DNA from: Saccharothrix ecbatanensis
GTDB taxonomy: Bacteria; Actinomycetota; Actinomycetes; Mycobacteriales; Pseudonocardiaceae
NCBI RefSeq assembly: GCF_014205015.1
Contig: NZ_JACHMO010000001.1
Location: 1,674,001-1,738,000 of the forward strand
Direction of reading: 5' to 3'
DNA: 64,000 nucleotides
Each line of letters starts with the position of its first letter. Position 1 is the first letter of the stretch. A model generated the notes under the pieces. It searched no databases, was not told the DNA's origin, and saw only the letters and a list, made by a program, of their open reading frames with translations. The position numbers were made by a program, and so were the translations under genes. Shown one piece after another: positions 17,191 to 27,874 of this stretch.

Positions 17191-18216
17191 GGCGGTGGCC
17201 AGGCGGGCGACGGCGTCCAGTTCGCGGGCCGCGCGTTCGGTCGGTTCCGCGGCACGCAGATGCTCCCGGGCACTCGCCAACAGGTCGTCCGCGCGGCCCT
17301 GGCTCCACTCGCGCGCGCCGGACAGGTCGATCAGCTCGGCCGCGCGCGCCAAGTCGGCCACGGTGAGCTGTTCGCTGCGGTAGAGCGAATCCAGCTCACG
17401 CGCCGCGGGGGTGTCGGAGGTCAGGGCGGCCACCACGGGCAGTGACTTCTTGCGGTTCTCCAGGTCCGAGTACACCGGCTTGCCGGTCACCTCCGGGTCA
17501 CCCCAGATACCGAGCAGGTCGTCCACGAACTGGAACGCCAACCCGACCTGCTCGCCGAACGACCGCAGGTGCTCCACCTGGTCCGGCCGCCCGCCGCCGA
17601 ACAACGCGCCCAACGCGCACGACGCGCCCAGCAGCGCAGCCGTCTTGCCCTCGGCCATCCGCACGCACTCCGTCAGCCGCACGTCGCCGCGTTCCTCGAA
17701 CGCCAGATCCGCGGACTGACCGTCCAGCAGCCGCTGCACCGAGGCCGACACCATCCGGATCGCCTCACGCGCCTTCGGGTGACCACTGCCCGCCACCACG
17801 TCCAGTGCCAACGTCAGCAACGCGTCACCGGCCAGGATCGCCGGGTTCACGCCGAACACGTGCCAGGCCGTCGGACGGTGGCGCCGCGTCGTGTCACCGT
17901 CCATCACGTCGTCGTGCAGCAACGAGAAGTTGTGCACCAACTCCACCGCCACCGCGGCCGGCAGCGCGGTCTGCACCGCGCCGCCCACCGCCTGTGCCGC
18001 CAACAGCGCCAGCGCCGGCCGGATCGCCTTGCCCGGGTCCGCCCCCGTCGGCCGGCCTTCCTCGTCCCACCAACCGAAGTGGTAGCCCGCCACGGCCCGC
18101 ATCGAGTCCGGCAGCCGGTCCACCGCCGTCCGCAACGCCGGGTCCACCCCGGCACGGCTCCAGCTCAGCACCTCGCGAGCGGATCTCTGGTCGGGGTCCA
18201 CGCGCAGGTCGGTCAT
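17179..18216 (-). CDS. Polyprenyl transferase, family 2 encapsulin cargo
   Basis: A 345-residue trans-isoprenyl diphosphate synthase. The first aspartate-rich motif DDVMD is at about 102-106 (LLHDDVMDGDTTRRH) and the second, DDLLGIWGD, at about 232-240; GKAIRP (62-67) supplies the diphosphate-binding basic residues. It should condense allylic diphosphates with isopentenyl diphosphate; the chain length cannot be read from sequence alone. The gene lies directly behind two family 2B encapsulin shell genes, the arrangement known for the encapsulin-associated polyprenyl transferase cargo, so the enzyme is probably housed in the shell. The ATG at 18216 has AGGAG eight bases upstream. The frame remains open upstream into the shell gene, and a CTG overlapping the shell stop would add 36 low-complexity residues. 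Confidence 0.88.
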   Translation of the reverse strand: MTDLRVDPDQRSAREVLSWSRAGVDPALRTAVDRLPDSMRAVAGYHFGWWDEEGRPTGADPGKAIRPALALLAAQAVGGAVQTALPAAVAVELVHNFSLLHDDVMDGDTTRRHRPTAWHVFGVNPAILAGDALLTLALDVVAGSGHPKAREAIRMVSASVQRLLDGQSADLAFEERGDVRLTECVRMAEGKTAALLGASCALGALFGGGRPDQVEHLRSFGEQVGLAFQFVDDLLGIWGDPEVTGKPVYSDLENRKKSLPVVAALTSDTPAARELDSLYRSEQLTVADLARAAELIDLSGAREWSQGRADDLLASAREHLRAAEPTERAARELDAVARLATARDH

Positions 18217-18320
18217 CACCACGACTCCTGTTCCGGGGATGTGCCCACGGCCCTGGGAGCGGGCACGCAGGGGAGGCGGCAGCCGGGCAGAGGGCCCGGC
18301 TGCCGTCGACTCCGATGTGG

Positions 18321-19730
18321 TCAGGACCGGCCGATCTCCACGTTCTCCAGGATCCCGAGCGCGTCCGGCACCAGCACGGCCACCGAGTAGTAGGCGCTGA
18401 CCAGGTACGAGATGATCGCCTTCTCGTTGATGCCCATGAACCGCACGTTCAGGCTCGGCTGCACCTCGTCCGGGATGCCCGGCTGGTGCAGGGCGATCAC
18501 GCCGTTGTCCTGCTCGCCGATCCGCATGGCCAGGATCGAGCTGGTGCCCTGAGGCGTGATCGGGATCTTGTCCGACGGCAGCAACGGGATGCCCCGCCAC
18601 GTGGTGACCTGCGTGCCCTCCACATCGGCCGTGCCGGGGTACACGCCGCGCTTGCTGGCCTCCCGGCCGAACGCGGCGATCGTGCGCGGGTGGGCCAGCA
18701 TGAACGCCGTCTTGCGCCGCCGCGACACCAGCTCGTCCAGGTCGTCCGGGGTCGGCGGACCGGTGCGGGTGTGGATGCGCTGCTTCAGGTCGGCGTTGTG
18801 CAGCAGACCGATCCGGCGGTTGTTGAGCATCTCGTGCTCCTGGCGCTCGCGCAGGGCCTCGATGGTCAGCCGCAACTGCTGCTCGGTCTGGTTCATCGGC
18901 TTGTTGTAGAGATCGGAGACGCGGGTGTGCACCCGCAGCACGGTCTGCGCGACCTCCAGCTCGTACTCGCGCGGCGACAGCTCGTAGTCCACGAACGTCG
19001 TCGGCAGGTCCGGCTCGCCGTCGTGGCCGGAGGCGATCTCGATCTCCGCCTCACCGTGCTTGTTCTGCGGCTTGCCCGCGTCGCCCAGCACCGACGCGAT
19101 GTGCTCGCGCAGCGCCTCGGCGTGGCCGTTCAGCTCCTGCACCGACCGCCACGGCAGCACCAGGACCGTCACCGGGGTGACCGCCTTGACGGTGAACTCC
19201 CACGTGGTGTCACCGCCCGTCAGCACCTCGTCGCCGAAGCGCTCGCCGTCGGCCATGGTGTCCAGCACGGTCTGGTCGCCGTACTCGCCCTGGCCGATCT
19301 TGTTCACCTTGCCGTGCGCGATGAGGTAGATCTCTTCGGCCGGACGACCCGACTCGACCAGGAGGTCGCCGGGCTGGAACTCGCGCTGCCGGAACCGGCT
19401 CGCCAACGCGGCCAGCACCTCGTCGTCCGGGAAGTCGCGCAGCAGGGGCAGCTCGCGCAGCTCCTGCGGGATCACCCGGATCTCGGCGCCGGTGCTGGTG
19501 AAGCTCACCCGCCCGTCGCCGAGCGCGTAGGTGAGTCGGCGGTTGACCCGGTAGGTGCCTGCCTGGGTGGTGACCCAGGGCAACTTGCGCAACAGCCACC
19601 GGGGCGAGATGCCCTGCATCTGCGGGGTGGACTTGGTGGTGCTGGCCAGGTTCCGCGCGCTCGCGGTGCTCAGGCTCTGGCGCTGCTGCTCGGCCTCTTC
19701 GGGAGCGAGGCCGGGGTCTGTCACGGTCAC
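18321..19730 (-). CDS. Family 2B encapsulin shell protein (second copy)
   Basis: A 469-residue protein with an HK97-type encapsulin fold interrupted by a cyclic-nucleotide-binding domain. The N-terminal arm and first core segment run to about residue 92 ([20 protein letters not shown]). The cNMP-like domain spans about 94-215 ([39 protein letters not shown]), and the shell core resumes from about 230 with [20 protein letters not shown] and ends in [19 protein letters not shown]. This layout defines family 2B encapsulins, which used to be labelled Crp/Fnr regulators; there is no DNA-binding helix-turn-helix. The GTG start opens MTVTD as in the neighbouring paralogue. It lies 31 bp after the first shell gene and 104 bp before the cargo gene. 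Confidence 0.9.
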   Translation of the reverse strand: MTVTDPGLAPEEAEQQRQSLSTASARNLASTTKSTPQMQGISPRWLLRKLPWVTTQAGTYRVNRRLTYALGDGRVSFTSTGAEIRVIPQELRELPLLRDFPDDEVLAALASRFRQREFQPGDLLVESGRPAEEIYLIAHGKVNKIGQGEYGDQTVLDTMADGERFGDEVLTGGDTTWEFTVKAVTPVTVLVLPWRSVQELNGHAEALREHIASVLGDAGKPQNKHGEAEIEIASGHDGEPDLPTTFVDYELSPREYELEVAQTVLRVHTRVSDLYNKPMNQTEQQLRLTIEALRERQEHEMLNNRRIGLLHNADLKQRIHTRTGPPTPDDLDELVSRRRKTAFMLAHPRTIAAFGREASKRGVYPGTADVEGTQVTTWRGIPLLPSDKIPITPQGTSSILAMRIGEQDNGVIALHQPGIPDEVQPSLNVRFMGINEKAIISYLVSAYYSVAVLVPDALGILENVEIGRS

Positions 19731-19761
19731 TTCAGCTGCCCAATCTGGTCGGTGGACTCAC

Positions 19762-21168
<1,407 letters not shown>

Positions 21169-21439
21169 CGCATCACACCGCCAATCGGATTCCGTCGAGT
21201 AGTCCGTGTCGACGGTAGTGACTCCGAATGCCTTACCGGAAGCGGCTGATGTGAGTACACCCCTGAGGGTCAATCGGCCCTGTGATGTGCACAGACGGTG
21301 CGGATTGCGGGGCTTGCGAGTAATAACGGGTGATCTTGTGTGGCTTTAGTGGAGGCATTCGCCGTGGCCGCGAATTCGCCTCTCGTCTCGGTGGACGGCC
21401 TTTCACCGGAACGTGCACTTGACAAAGTTCACGTGGAAC
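21169..21439 (-). other. Upstream region of the encapsulin operon
   Basis: There is no convincing gene in this stretch. It must hold the promoter of the shell/cargo operon. An inverted repeat CTGTG-N5-CACAG at 21280-21294 looks like a CRP-type half-site pair but is short; no clear -35/-10 pair could be assigned. Confidence 0.35.
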
Positions 21440-21475
21440 GGGCGTGACGCCGCGATTGGTCGCGGCGCCACGCCC
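21440..21475 (-). terminator. Terminator of the cutinase-like gene
   Basis: Inverted repeat with 15-nt arms (21440-21454 and 21461-21475), one mismatch and a 6-nt loop, directly below the cutinase stop. It separates that gene from the encapsulin operon, which is transcribed in the same direction. Confidence 0.7.
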
Positions 21476-21485
21476 GGGTATCGGA

Positions 21486-22352
21486 TCAGACGGAGTGCGG
21501 GCAGGTGTCCCGGTACTCCTCGATCAGCGTGCTGCGACCCGGTGCGGGGCACAGGAACTGCTCGTAGCGGGTGTCGTTGTCGATGAACCGCTTGAGCCAC
21601 GCGATGCTGTACTTCGCGATCGTCGTGTTCGACGAGTTGGGTGCGAAGTGGTCCGCGCCGTTCAGCTCCAGGTACGCCTTGTCCAAAGTGGACGGCAGCG
21701 AGGTGTAGAACGGCTCGGAGTGCGACGACACGGACGCGACCGAGTCGTTCTCGGCGCCGACCACGAGGGTCGGCACGCGGACGCTGCCCCAGCTCTTGTC
21801 GGTGTGCCACGCGGTCAGCGGGATGGCCGCCTGGAGGGCGGGGCGGCGTTCGGCGGCGCGCAGGGTGCCGCCGCCTCCCATCGAGTGCCCCATGACGCCG
21901 AGCCGGGTCGCGTCGATCCGGCTGCGCACCGAGCTGCTCTGGGTCAGGTAGTCCAGGGCGGCCAGCAGCTGGGTCGCCCGGCTGTCGGGCTGGTCGTAGC
22001 GGCTGTTGGTGTCGATGGTGAACACCACGAAGCCCTGTGACGCGATGCGCGGGCCGAGCCAGGCCATGCTGGACTGGCTCGCGGTGTAGCCCGGGGACAC
22101 GGCGATGGCGCCGAAGGTGCCCTCGGACGTGCTGGTCGGGTAGTAGATCGTGCCGCCGCCGAAGCCGGAAACGGACCAGGAGGACACCGTGGTGGACGCC
22201 GTGGCGAACGGGCCGCGGGTCGCCTCGATGCTGGAGTTGGTCGGCGCCGGACCGCGTCGGTACTCGACCTCGGCGGACGCCGGCGGCGTCACGCCGACCA
22301 GGGACAGGGCCAGCGCGGGGATCAGCGCGGGGATCAGTTTGCGGAGTTGCAC
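21486..22352 (-). CDS. Secreted polyester hydrolase of the cutinase/PET-hydrolase family
   Basis: A 288-residue alpha/beta hydrolase with a signal peptide (about 1-27, ending PASA). The nucleophile elbow [10 protein letters not shown], acid motif GAENDSVA and catalytic histidine motif [10 protein letters not shown] match Thermobifida cutinases and LCC, as do SPGYTA (oxyanion/aromatic clamp Tyr), [11 protein letters not shown] (substrate-cleft Trp) and the disulfide-forming C-terminal pair in FLCPAPG...DTCPH. The family cleaves cutin, aliphatic polyesters and, in several members, PET. The GTG at 22352 gives a normal signal peptide and has GAGG about 11 bases upstream; an earlier in-frame GTG is at 22364. 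It stands alone, divergent from the LAL regulator gene. Confidence 0.88.
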   Translation of the reverse strand: MQLRKLIPALIPALALSLVGVTPPASAEVEYRRGPAPTNSSIEATRGPFATASTTVSSWSVSGFGGGTIYYPTSTSEGTFGAIAVSPGYTASQSSMAWLGPRIASQGFVVFTIDTNSRYDQPDSRATQLLAALDYLTQSSSVRSRIDATRLGVMGHSMGGGGTLRAAERRPALQAAIPLTAWHTDKSWGSVRVPTLVVGAENDSVASVSSHSEPFYTSLPSTLDKAYLELNGADHFAPNSSNTTIAKYSIAWLKRFIDNDTRYEQFLCPAPGRSTLIEEYRDTCPHSV

Positions 22353-22522
22353 GTCGGTGTACACCTCGCTTGGCAGGGAACTACGGACAGCGATGACCTT
22401 GCGCCACCCGGTGAGCACTCCGCATCGGTGCAACCACCGGTCCGGGGACGAAAACTAACGCTGGTAGATAATTTCCGCCGCACCCCTTCCGCCCGGCCTC
22501 GATCTCCGGCCAGACTGGCCGC

Positions 22523-25015
22523 ATGCTGCGCGGACGTGACCGGCAGCGCGTCGCCGTAGACGCGTTGCTAGCCCGCGCCCGTGCCGGTCACGGCGGGGCG
22601 CTGGTGCTGCGTGGCGCGGCCGGGTCGGGCAAGACCGCGATGCTCGCCGCCGCGCGGGCGGCCGCCACGACCACGGACCGCGAGGTGCTGCTGTGCGTGG
22701 ACGACGCCCACCTCCTGGAGGACACCGACTGGCTGGTGGAACTCGCCGCGAACGTCGCCGACGAGCCGGTGGCCCTGCTGATCGCCACCGAGGCCGAACC
22801 GCACGGCCTGCCGTGGGTGCGGCTGGACCCGCTCGACCACGCCGACAGCCTCCGCGTGCTGCGCGAACTCCGTCCGGGCCTGGCCCCCGGTCTCGCCGAC
22901 GACGTCGCCGACCTGGCCCGCGGCAACCCGCTCGCGCTCACCGAACTGGCCCGCGCGCTCACGTCCGACCAGCTCGGCGGCACCGCGCCCGGACCCGACG
23001 CGCTGCCCGAGGACAGCTCGCTGCGCGCTCGCTTCGGCGCCCGGTTCGGCGCGCTGTCACCGCAGGCCAGGTTCGCGACCGCGCTGTGCGTCGTGGACGA
23101 CGAGGTGGACGCGGACGCGCTGGCCCGGATGCCGGACCTCGACCTGGCCGCGATCGAGGAGGCGAACGCGCTGCTCGACGGCGGGCCGCTGGTCCGGTCC
23201 GCGCTGCGCACCGAGATCCCGCTGGCCCTCCGCTACGCCGCGCACGCCGCGTTGGCCGAGGCGTTGCCGCCCGGTCCCCGTCGCACGTGGCACGAGGCCG
23301 CCAGGGCGCCCGGCGCGCGCGACGCGTTCGCCGACCGGCTGGTCGACTCGGCGAACCGGGCCCGGCGCTGCGGCGACTACCCGGCCGCGGCCCGCGACCA
23401 CGACCGCGCCGCCGCGTTGACCGCCGACCCGGACGCCAGGGCCCGCCACCTGATCGCCGCCGCCACCGACCACTGGGCGTCCGGCGCACCTCGTCGGGCC
23501 CGCGTCGCCCTGCGCACGGCCGCCCGGCTGACCGACAGCGACGAACTGCGGGCACGCGCCGAAGTGCTGCGCGGCGGGCTCGACCTGGGCAACGGCCTGC
23601 CGGACGTCGCGGTGCGCCGGCTGCTGCACGCGGCGGGCGAACTCGTCGGCACGCACCGCACGCTGGCCATCACCGCGCTCGGCTTCGCCGGGGAGGCGGC
23701 CAGCATCGCGGGCGACCACGTCCGGTACGCGGAGACCGCCGCGTTCGCCGCGAGCCTGCGCCGCCCCGACGAGCCGGACGAAACCCGGATCACGCTGGAC
23801 CACCTCGCCGGCATGGCGGCCACGTTCGCCGGGCGGCATCACGAGGCCCTGCCCGTGCTGCGGTCCGTGGTGGAGCTGGCCGAACGCGTGCCGCACCCGC
23901 AGGCGAAGATCTGGGGCGGCCAGGCCGCCTACACCCTGGGTGACGCGACCAGGGCGCACGAGCTGGCGACGAGCGCGGTGACGGCGGCGCACGAGCACGG
24001 GCTGACCGCGTTGGTGCCGTGGGCGCTGGTGTACCGGGCGTTGTCCGCGATGCTGCTCGACCAGCACTCGGTGGCGTCGGCCGCGGCGTTCGAGGGGGTG
24101 CACGCGGCCACCGCGATCGGCCAGCACAACGCCGTGGTCGACCACCTCACGATCCTGGCGCTGCTCGCCGCGCTGCGCGGTGACACCGACACGGCGGTGC
24201 ACCGCATCGAAGCCGCCGCCGAGCAGATCGCGGAACGCGGGCTCGGCCGTTCCGGCGCGTTCGGCGCGTGGGCGTTCGCCTGCGTGGACCTCGCGCTGGA
24301 CCGGCCGGCCGACGCGCTGGACCGGCTCCGGCTGATGGCCGCCGGGTCGGGCGGCGTGCACACCGGCATCAAGGTGATGGCCGCACCGCACGTCGTGGAG
24401 GCCGCCGTCGGCTGCGGGCAGCTGTCTACTGCGGACCGGGCGTTGCGGCGGTACGAGAAGTGGGTGGGCACCACCGGCAGCGCGGCACGTCTCGCGTTGT
24501 CGCACCGCTGCCACGGCCTGCTCACCGAAGGCGTCCGCTCGGACGAGCACTTCCGCGAGGCGATCCGGCTGCACCGGGTCAGCGGCACCGCCATGGAACT
24601 GGCCAAGACCGAGCTGTTCTACGGCCACCGGCTGCGGCGCGACCGCAAACCGCGTGCCGCGCGGGACCTCCTGCGTGACGCGGTGAAGATCTTCCAGCGC
24701 TACGAGGCCGACCGGTGGGTCGCGCGGGCACGGGCCGAGCTGCGCGCGGCGGGTGAAGCCGTCGGACCGTCCCAGGCGGACCGGACCGCCGACCGTGCCG
24801 CGAACCGCGCCGCCGGCCGCGCCGACGTCGACCCGACCGCCGGACTGACCCCGCAGCAGGCGCAGATCGCCCGCCTGGTCGCCGAGGGCGCGACCAACCG
24901 CGAGGTCGCCGCGCGGCTGTTCCTGAGCCACCGCACCGTCGAGCACCACCTGCGCAACATCTTCGCCAGGCTCGAAGTGCGGTCCCGGGTCGAGCTCACC
25001 AGGATGCTCGACTGA
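22523..25015 (+). CDS. LuxR-family LAL-type transcriptional regulator
   Basis: An 830-residue regulator. The N-terminal ATPase has Walker A GAAGSGKT (about residues 32-39) and Walker B VLLCVDDAHLL (about 60). The long middle is alpha-helical, TPR-like, rich in Ala/Leu/Arg. The C-terminal helix-turn-helix is LTPQQAQIARLVAEGATNREVAARLFLSH..TVEHHLRNIF, typical of LuxR/GerE. The distance between Walker A and Walker B is unusually short (about 20 residues; normally near 80), so part of the ATPase core is missing. LAL proteins activate antibiotic or catabolic operons; possible targets are the thioesterase/dehydrogenase genes downstream or the divergent cutinase gene. The start ATG has no strong ribosome binding site. 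Confidence 0.88.
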   Translation: MLRGRDRQRVAVDALLARARAGHGGALVLRGAAGSGKTAMLAAARAAATTTDREVLLCVDDAHLLEDTDWLVELAANVADEPVALLIATEAEPHGLPWVRLDPLDHADSLRVLRELRPGLAPGLADDVADLARGNPLALTELARALTSDQLGGTAPGPDALPEDSSLRARFGARFGALSPQARFATALCVVDDEVDADALARMPDLDLAAIEEANALLDGGPLVRSALRTEIPLALRYAAHAALAEALPPGPRRTWHEAARAPGARDAFADRLVDSANRARRCGDYPAAARDHDRAAALTADPDARARHLIAAATDHWASGAPRRARVALRTAARLTDSDELRARAEVLRGGLDLGNGLPDVAVRRLLHAAGELVGTHRTLAITALGFAGEAASIAGDHVRYAETAAFAASLRRPDEPDETRITLDHLAGMAATFAGRHHEALPVLRSVVELAERVPHPQAKIWGGQAAYTLGDATRAHELATSAVTAAHEHGLTALVPWALVYRALSAMLLDQHSVASAAAFEGVHAATAIGQHNAVVDHLTILALLAALRGDTDTAVHRIEAAAEQIAERGLGRSGAFGAWAFACVDLALDRPADALDRLRLMAAGSGGVHTGIKVMAAPHVVEAAVGCGQLSTADRALRRYEKWVGTTGSAARLALSHRCHGLLTEGVRSDEHFREAIRLHRVSGTAMELAKTELFYGHRLRRDRKPRAARDLLRDAVKIFQRYEADRWVARARAELRAAGEAVGPSQADRTADRAANRAAGRADVDPTAGLTPQQAQIARLVAEGATNREVAARLFLSHRTVEHHLRNIFARLEVRSRVELTRMLD

Positions 25016-25047
25016 CTCAGGAGGTTTGGTGGCGCCCAGGATGTTGT

Positions 25048-25464
25048 ATGCGTAAGGACTACCGGCACTGGCAGCGGATTCCGACCAGGTGGCACGACAA
25101 CGACGTGTACGGGCACGTGAACAACGTCGTGCACTACGCCTTCATGGACACCGTGATCAACACATGGCTGATCACGGAGGGCGGGTTGGACATCCACCGC
25201 GGTCCGGCGATCGGGCTGTGCGTGGAGTCCCACTGCAACTACCGCTCGTCCGTCGCGTTCCCGGAGGCCGTCGACGCGGGCCTGCGGATCGGGCACCTCG
25301 GCCGCTCCAGCGTCCGCTACGAGATCGGCTTCTACCCCGAAGGGCGGGACGACGTGGTCGCGGAAGGGCACTTCGTGCACGTGTTCACCGACCGTTCGAC
25401 CCGCAAGCCGGTAGCCATCCCGGCCGACCTGCGTGCCGCGATGGAAGGGCTGGTGGTGGCGTGA
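25048..25464 (+). CDS. Hotdog-fold acyl-CoA thioesterase (4HBT family)
   Basis: A 138-residue single-hotdog enzyme. The motif RWHDNDVYGHVNNVVHYAFMDT holds the catalytic Asp and the family's GHVNN sequence, as in 4-hydroxybenzoyl-CoA and YbgC-type thioesterases. It should hydrolyse an acyl-CoA in the cytoplasm; the substrate is unknown. It begins 32 bp after the LAL gene and overlaps the next dehydrogenase gene by 4 bp (GTGA), so the two enzymes form an operon and may act on one small carboxylic acid or alcohol. Confidence 0.88.
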   Translation: MRKDYRHWQRIPTRWHDNDVYGHVNNVVHYAFMDTVINTWLITEGGLDIHRGPAIGLCVESHCNYRSSVAFPEAVDAGLRIGHLGRSSVRYEIGFYPEGRDDVVAEGHFVHVFTDRSTRKPVAIPADLRAAMEGLVVA

Positions 25465-26555
25465 AGGGCGCGGTGCTGACGGAGGTCGGCGGTCCGCTCC
25501 AGGTGCTCGACCTGGAGCTCGACCCGCCCGGTCCCGGTGAGGTGCTGGTGCGGGTGCGCGCCACCGGGTTGTGCCACTCGGACCTGTCGGTGATCGACGG
25601 CTCCCGGATCCGGCCGCTGCCCATGCTGCTCGGCCACGAGGCCGCGGGCGAGGTGGTGGAGACCGGGCCGGGCACGTCGGACTTTGCCGTCGGCGACCAC
25701 GTGGTGCTGTCGTTCGTGCCCGCGTGCGGGTCGTGCCGGCGGTGCGTGTCCGGGCGGCAGGCGTTGTGCGAGCCGGGTGCGGCGGCGAACCGCGAGGGCA
25801 CGCTGTTGAGCGGTGCGCGGCGGCTCCGGCTGCCCGACGGCACGCGTCCGCACCACCACCTCGGGGTGTCCGGGTTCGCCGAGTACGCCGTGGTGTCGGA
25901 GAAATCTGCCACGCTCGTGCCCGCCGACCTGCCGTTCGAGATCGCCGCCCTGTTCGGTTGCGCGGTGCTCACCGGCGCCGGCGCGGCGTTCTACAGCGCG
26001 GCCGTCACGCCGGGGGACCGGGTCGCGGTGTTCGGGCTCGGCGGTGTGGGGCTGGCCGCGTTGCTGGCGGCACGGGCGGCCGGCGCGTCGCAGATCGTCG
26101 CGGTGGACGTGGTGGAGCACAAGCGCGCGTTGGCGCGGAAGCTCGGCGCCACGCACGACGTGGCCGGCGGACCGGACGCCGTCGCGGAGGTGCGCTCGGT
26201 GACGGGTGGTGGCGCGGACAAGGTCATCGACACGACCGGCGTCGCGGCCGTGCTGGAGCAGGCGTACCTGGCCACCTGCGCGGGCGGCACGACGGTGACC
26301 GTGGGCCTGCCGCACCCGGACCGGACCATCTCGCTGCCCGCGTTGAGCCTGGTCGCCGAGGAACGGACGTTGAAGGGCAGCTACCTCGGCTCCTGCGTGC
26401 CGCGGCGGGACGTGCCGAGGTTCGTCGACCTGTACCGGGCCGGGCAGCTGCCCGTGCACGAACTGTTGTCAGGACGGCTCACGTTGGAGGAGATCAACAC
26501 CGGTTTCACCCGTTTGGCCGCAGGAGAAGCCGTCCGCCAGGTTGTCGTTTTGTGA
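25461..26555 (+). CDS. Zinc-dependent medium-chain alcohol dehydrogenase
   Basis: A 364-residue MDR dehydrogenase. GLCHSDLS carries the catalytic-zinc Cys, GHEAAGEVVETG the second ligand region, and CGSCRRCVSGRQALC the four-cysteine structural zinc loop. The nucleotide fold has VFGLGGVGLAALLAA. The sequence is closest in style to class III/aryl-alcohol dehydrogenases (mycothiol- or NAD-dependent). It oxidises an alcohol or reduces an aldehyde; the substrate is unknown. The GTG start overlaps the thioesterase stop (GTGA). Confidence 0.9.
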   Translation: MKGAVLTEVGGPLQVLDLELDPPGPGEVLVRVRATGLCHSDLSVIDGSRIRPLPMLLGHEAAGEVVETGPGTSDFAVGDHVVLSFVPACGSCRRCVSGRQALCEPGAAANREGTLLSGARRLRLPDGTRPHHHLGVSGFAEYAVVSEKSATLVPADLPFEIAALFGCAVLTGAGAAFYSAAVTPGDRVAVFGLGGVGLAALLAARAAGASQIVAVDVVEHKRALARKLGATHDVAGGPDAVAEVRSVTGGGADKVIDTTGVAAVLEQAYLATCAGGTTVTVGLPHPDRTISLPALSLVAEERTLKGSYLGSCVPRRDVPRFVDLYRAGQLPVHELLSGRLTLEEINTGFTRLAAGEAVRQVVVL

Positions 26556-26614
26556 TCACCGAGCCTGTACCGTTGCCCGGATCGAGTGACGGCTAGGCAG
26601 AGGAGTGGTCGGCG

Positions 26615-27427
26615 GTGCGGAGACGGTCGATGCTCGCGGGTGTGGCTACGGCAGTGGGCGGAATGATCGCGGGCGGTGGTTCGGTGGGCGCGGCGGGGCG
26701 TTCGGGCCCGTTGGGGCTGGGCGACTACCGGTTGGTGAACCTGGCGCACGTCAACGACCCGGACCGGACCAACGTCTACCCGGGCGACCCGGAGTTCACG
26801 CTGACCACCGTGACCACGGTCCCGGAGCACGGGTTCTACCTCCAGTACGTGTCGCAGGGCGAGCACACGGGCACGCACTGGGGCGCGCCCGCGCACTTCA
26901 ACGACGACCAGCCGTACGCCGACGAGCTGGACGCCGAAGACCTGTTCCTGCCCGCCGTGAAGATCGACGTGCGGGAGCAGGCCGCGCGGAACGCGGACTA
27001 CGAGGTCACCATCGCGGACCTCCAGCGGTGGGAGAGGCAGCACGGCCGCATCCCGAACGAGGCCGCGGTGGTGCTGTGGACGGGGTGGGAGCAGCGGTGG
27101 GGCACCCCCGAGTTCTTCAACTTCGACGCCTCGGGGCAGATGCACCAGCCCGGGTTCTCGCTCGCGGCCGTGCAGTGGCTGGTCGACACCGGTCGTCTCG
27201 GCCGCCGTGGCGCGCTGGGCACGGACACGTTCAGCCCGGAGCCCGCGACCGACGTCGAGTACCGGGTGTCGAAGCTGCTGTACCGGGAGCACCGGATCAG
27301 CCTGGAGATCCTGGCGAACCTGGCGCAGCTGCCCGAGCAGGGCGCGCACATCCTGGTCGGCGGCACGGTCAACCGCCGCGGCTCCGGCTCGCCCGCGAGC
27401 ATCTACGCCTTCGTGCCCAAGCGGTGA
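26615..27427 (+). CDS. Exported cyclase-family protein (kynurenine formamidase-like fold)
   Basis: A 270-residue protein with an N-terminal RRRSMLAGVATAVGG segment that resembles a Tat signal. The mature domain is of the cyclase/KynB family: VNLAHVNDPD, YPGDPEF, the metal motif region HTGTHWGAPAHF, and LGTDTFSPEP. In the family the motif is HxGTHxDxPxH; here the Asp is replaced by Gly (HTGTHWG), so metal binding may be altered. The GTG start lies close after the dehydrogenase gene (59 bp), perhaps in the same transcript. The substrate is unknown. Confidence 0.8.
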   Translation: MRRRSMLAGVATAVGGMIAGGGSVGAAGRSGPLGLGDYRLVNLAHVNDPDRTNVYPGDPEFTLTTVTTVPEHGFYLQYVSQGEHTGTHWGAPAHFNDDQPYADELDAEDLFLPAVKIDVREQAARNADYEVTIADLQRWERQHGRIPNEAAVVLWTGWEQRWGTPEFFNFDASGQMHQPGFSLAAVQWLVDTGRLGRRGALGTDTFSPEPATDVEYRVSKLLYREHRISLEILANLAQLPEQGAHILVGGTVNRRGSGSPASIYAFVPKR

Positions 27428-27550
27428 CGACGGCGGCGTGACCGCGGACCGGATCCGCTCAGGGCACGCCGCCACCTCTTCCGTCACCCGCCAGACCGTC
27501 AGGGGTCACCCGTAGGCGGTTCCGGCTGCGGTGTTGCGTTACGCGTTGCG

Positions 27551-27874
27551 TCACCCGTGCCCGGGCGACACGTCGGACAGGCGCCCACCCAGTTCCCGCA
27601 GCCGCTCCGCGATGTCCACAGTGGCCTCGATCAGGTCGGTCAGGGACACCCCGGGCTCCACCGGCGTCCAGCCGCGGGCGAGGAAGTGGATGACCTCGGC
27701 GTGGTCCCGCAGCTCCCGAGCGAGCGCCTCCACCTGGCCGGGCAGCGCCACGGCCGACCGCTCGGCGACCTTCCTGGCCCGGAACGCGCGTTGCCGGCAC
27801 GCCGACGAGCAGTACCGGCGGGGTCTGCCGGTGGTCCGCGCCGGGAACTCCTGCCGACACTGCTCGCAATTCAA
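27551..27874 (-). CDS. Small zinc-finger protein
   Basis: A 107-residue protein starting at TTG with MNCEQCRQEFPARTTGRPRRYCSSACRQRAFRARK as its N-terminal features: CxxC and CxxxC pairs that form a treble-clef zinc finger like that found in small actinobacterial DNA-associated proteins. The rest is helical and amphipathic with no recognised domain. Its role could be DNA binding or protein interaction; no partner is obvious. Convergent with the cyclase-family gene. Confidence 0.7.
   Translation of the reverse strand: MNCEQCRQEFPARTTGRPRRYCSSACRQRAFRARKVAERSAVALPGQVEALARELRDHAEVIHFLARGWTPVEPGVSLTDLIEATVDIAERLRELGGRLSDVSPGHG

Noticed and set aside
21280..21294. CRP-type operator before the encapsulin operon
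   Set aside because: CTGTG-N5-CACAG is short and may arise by chance; no flanking consensus bases support it.
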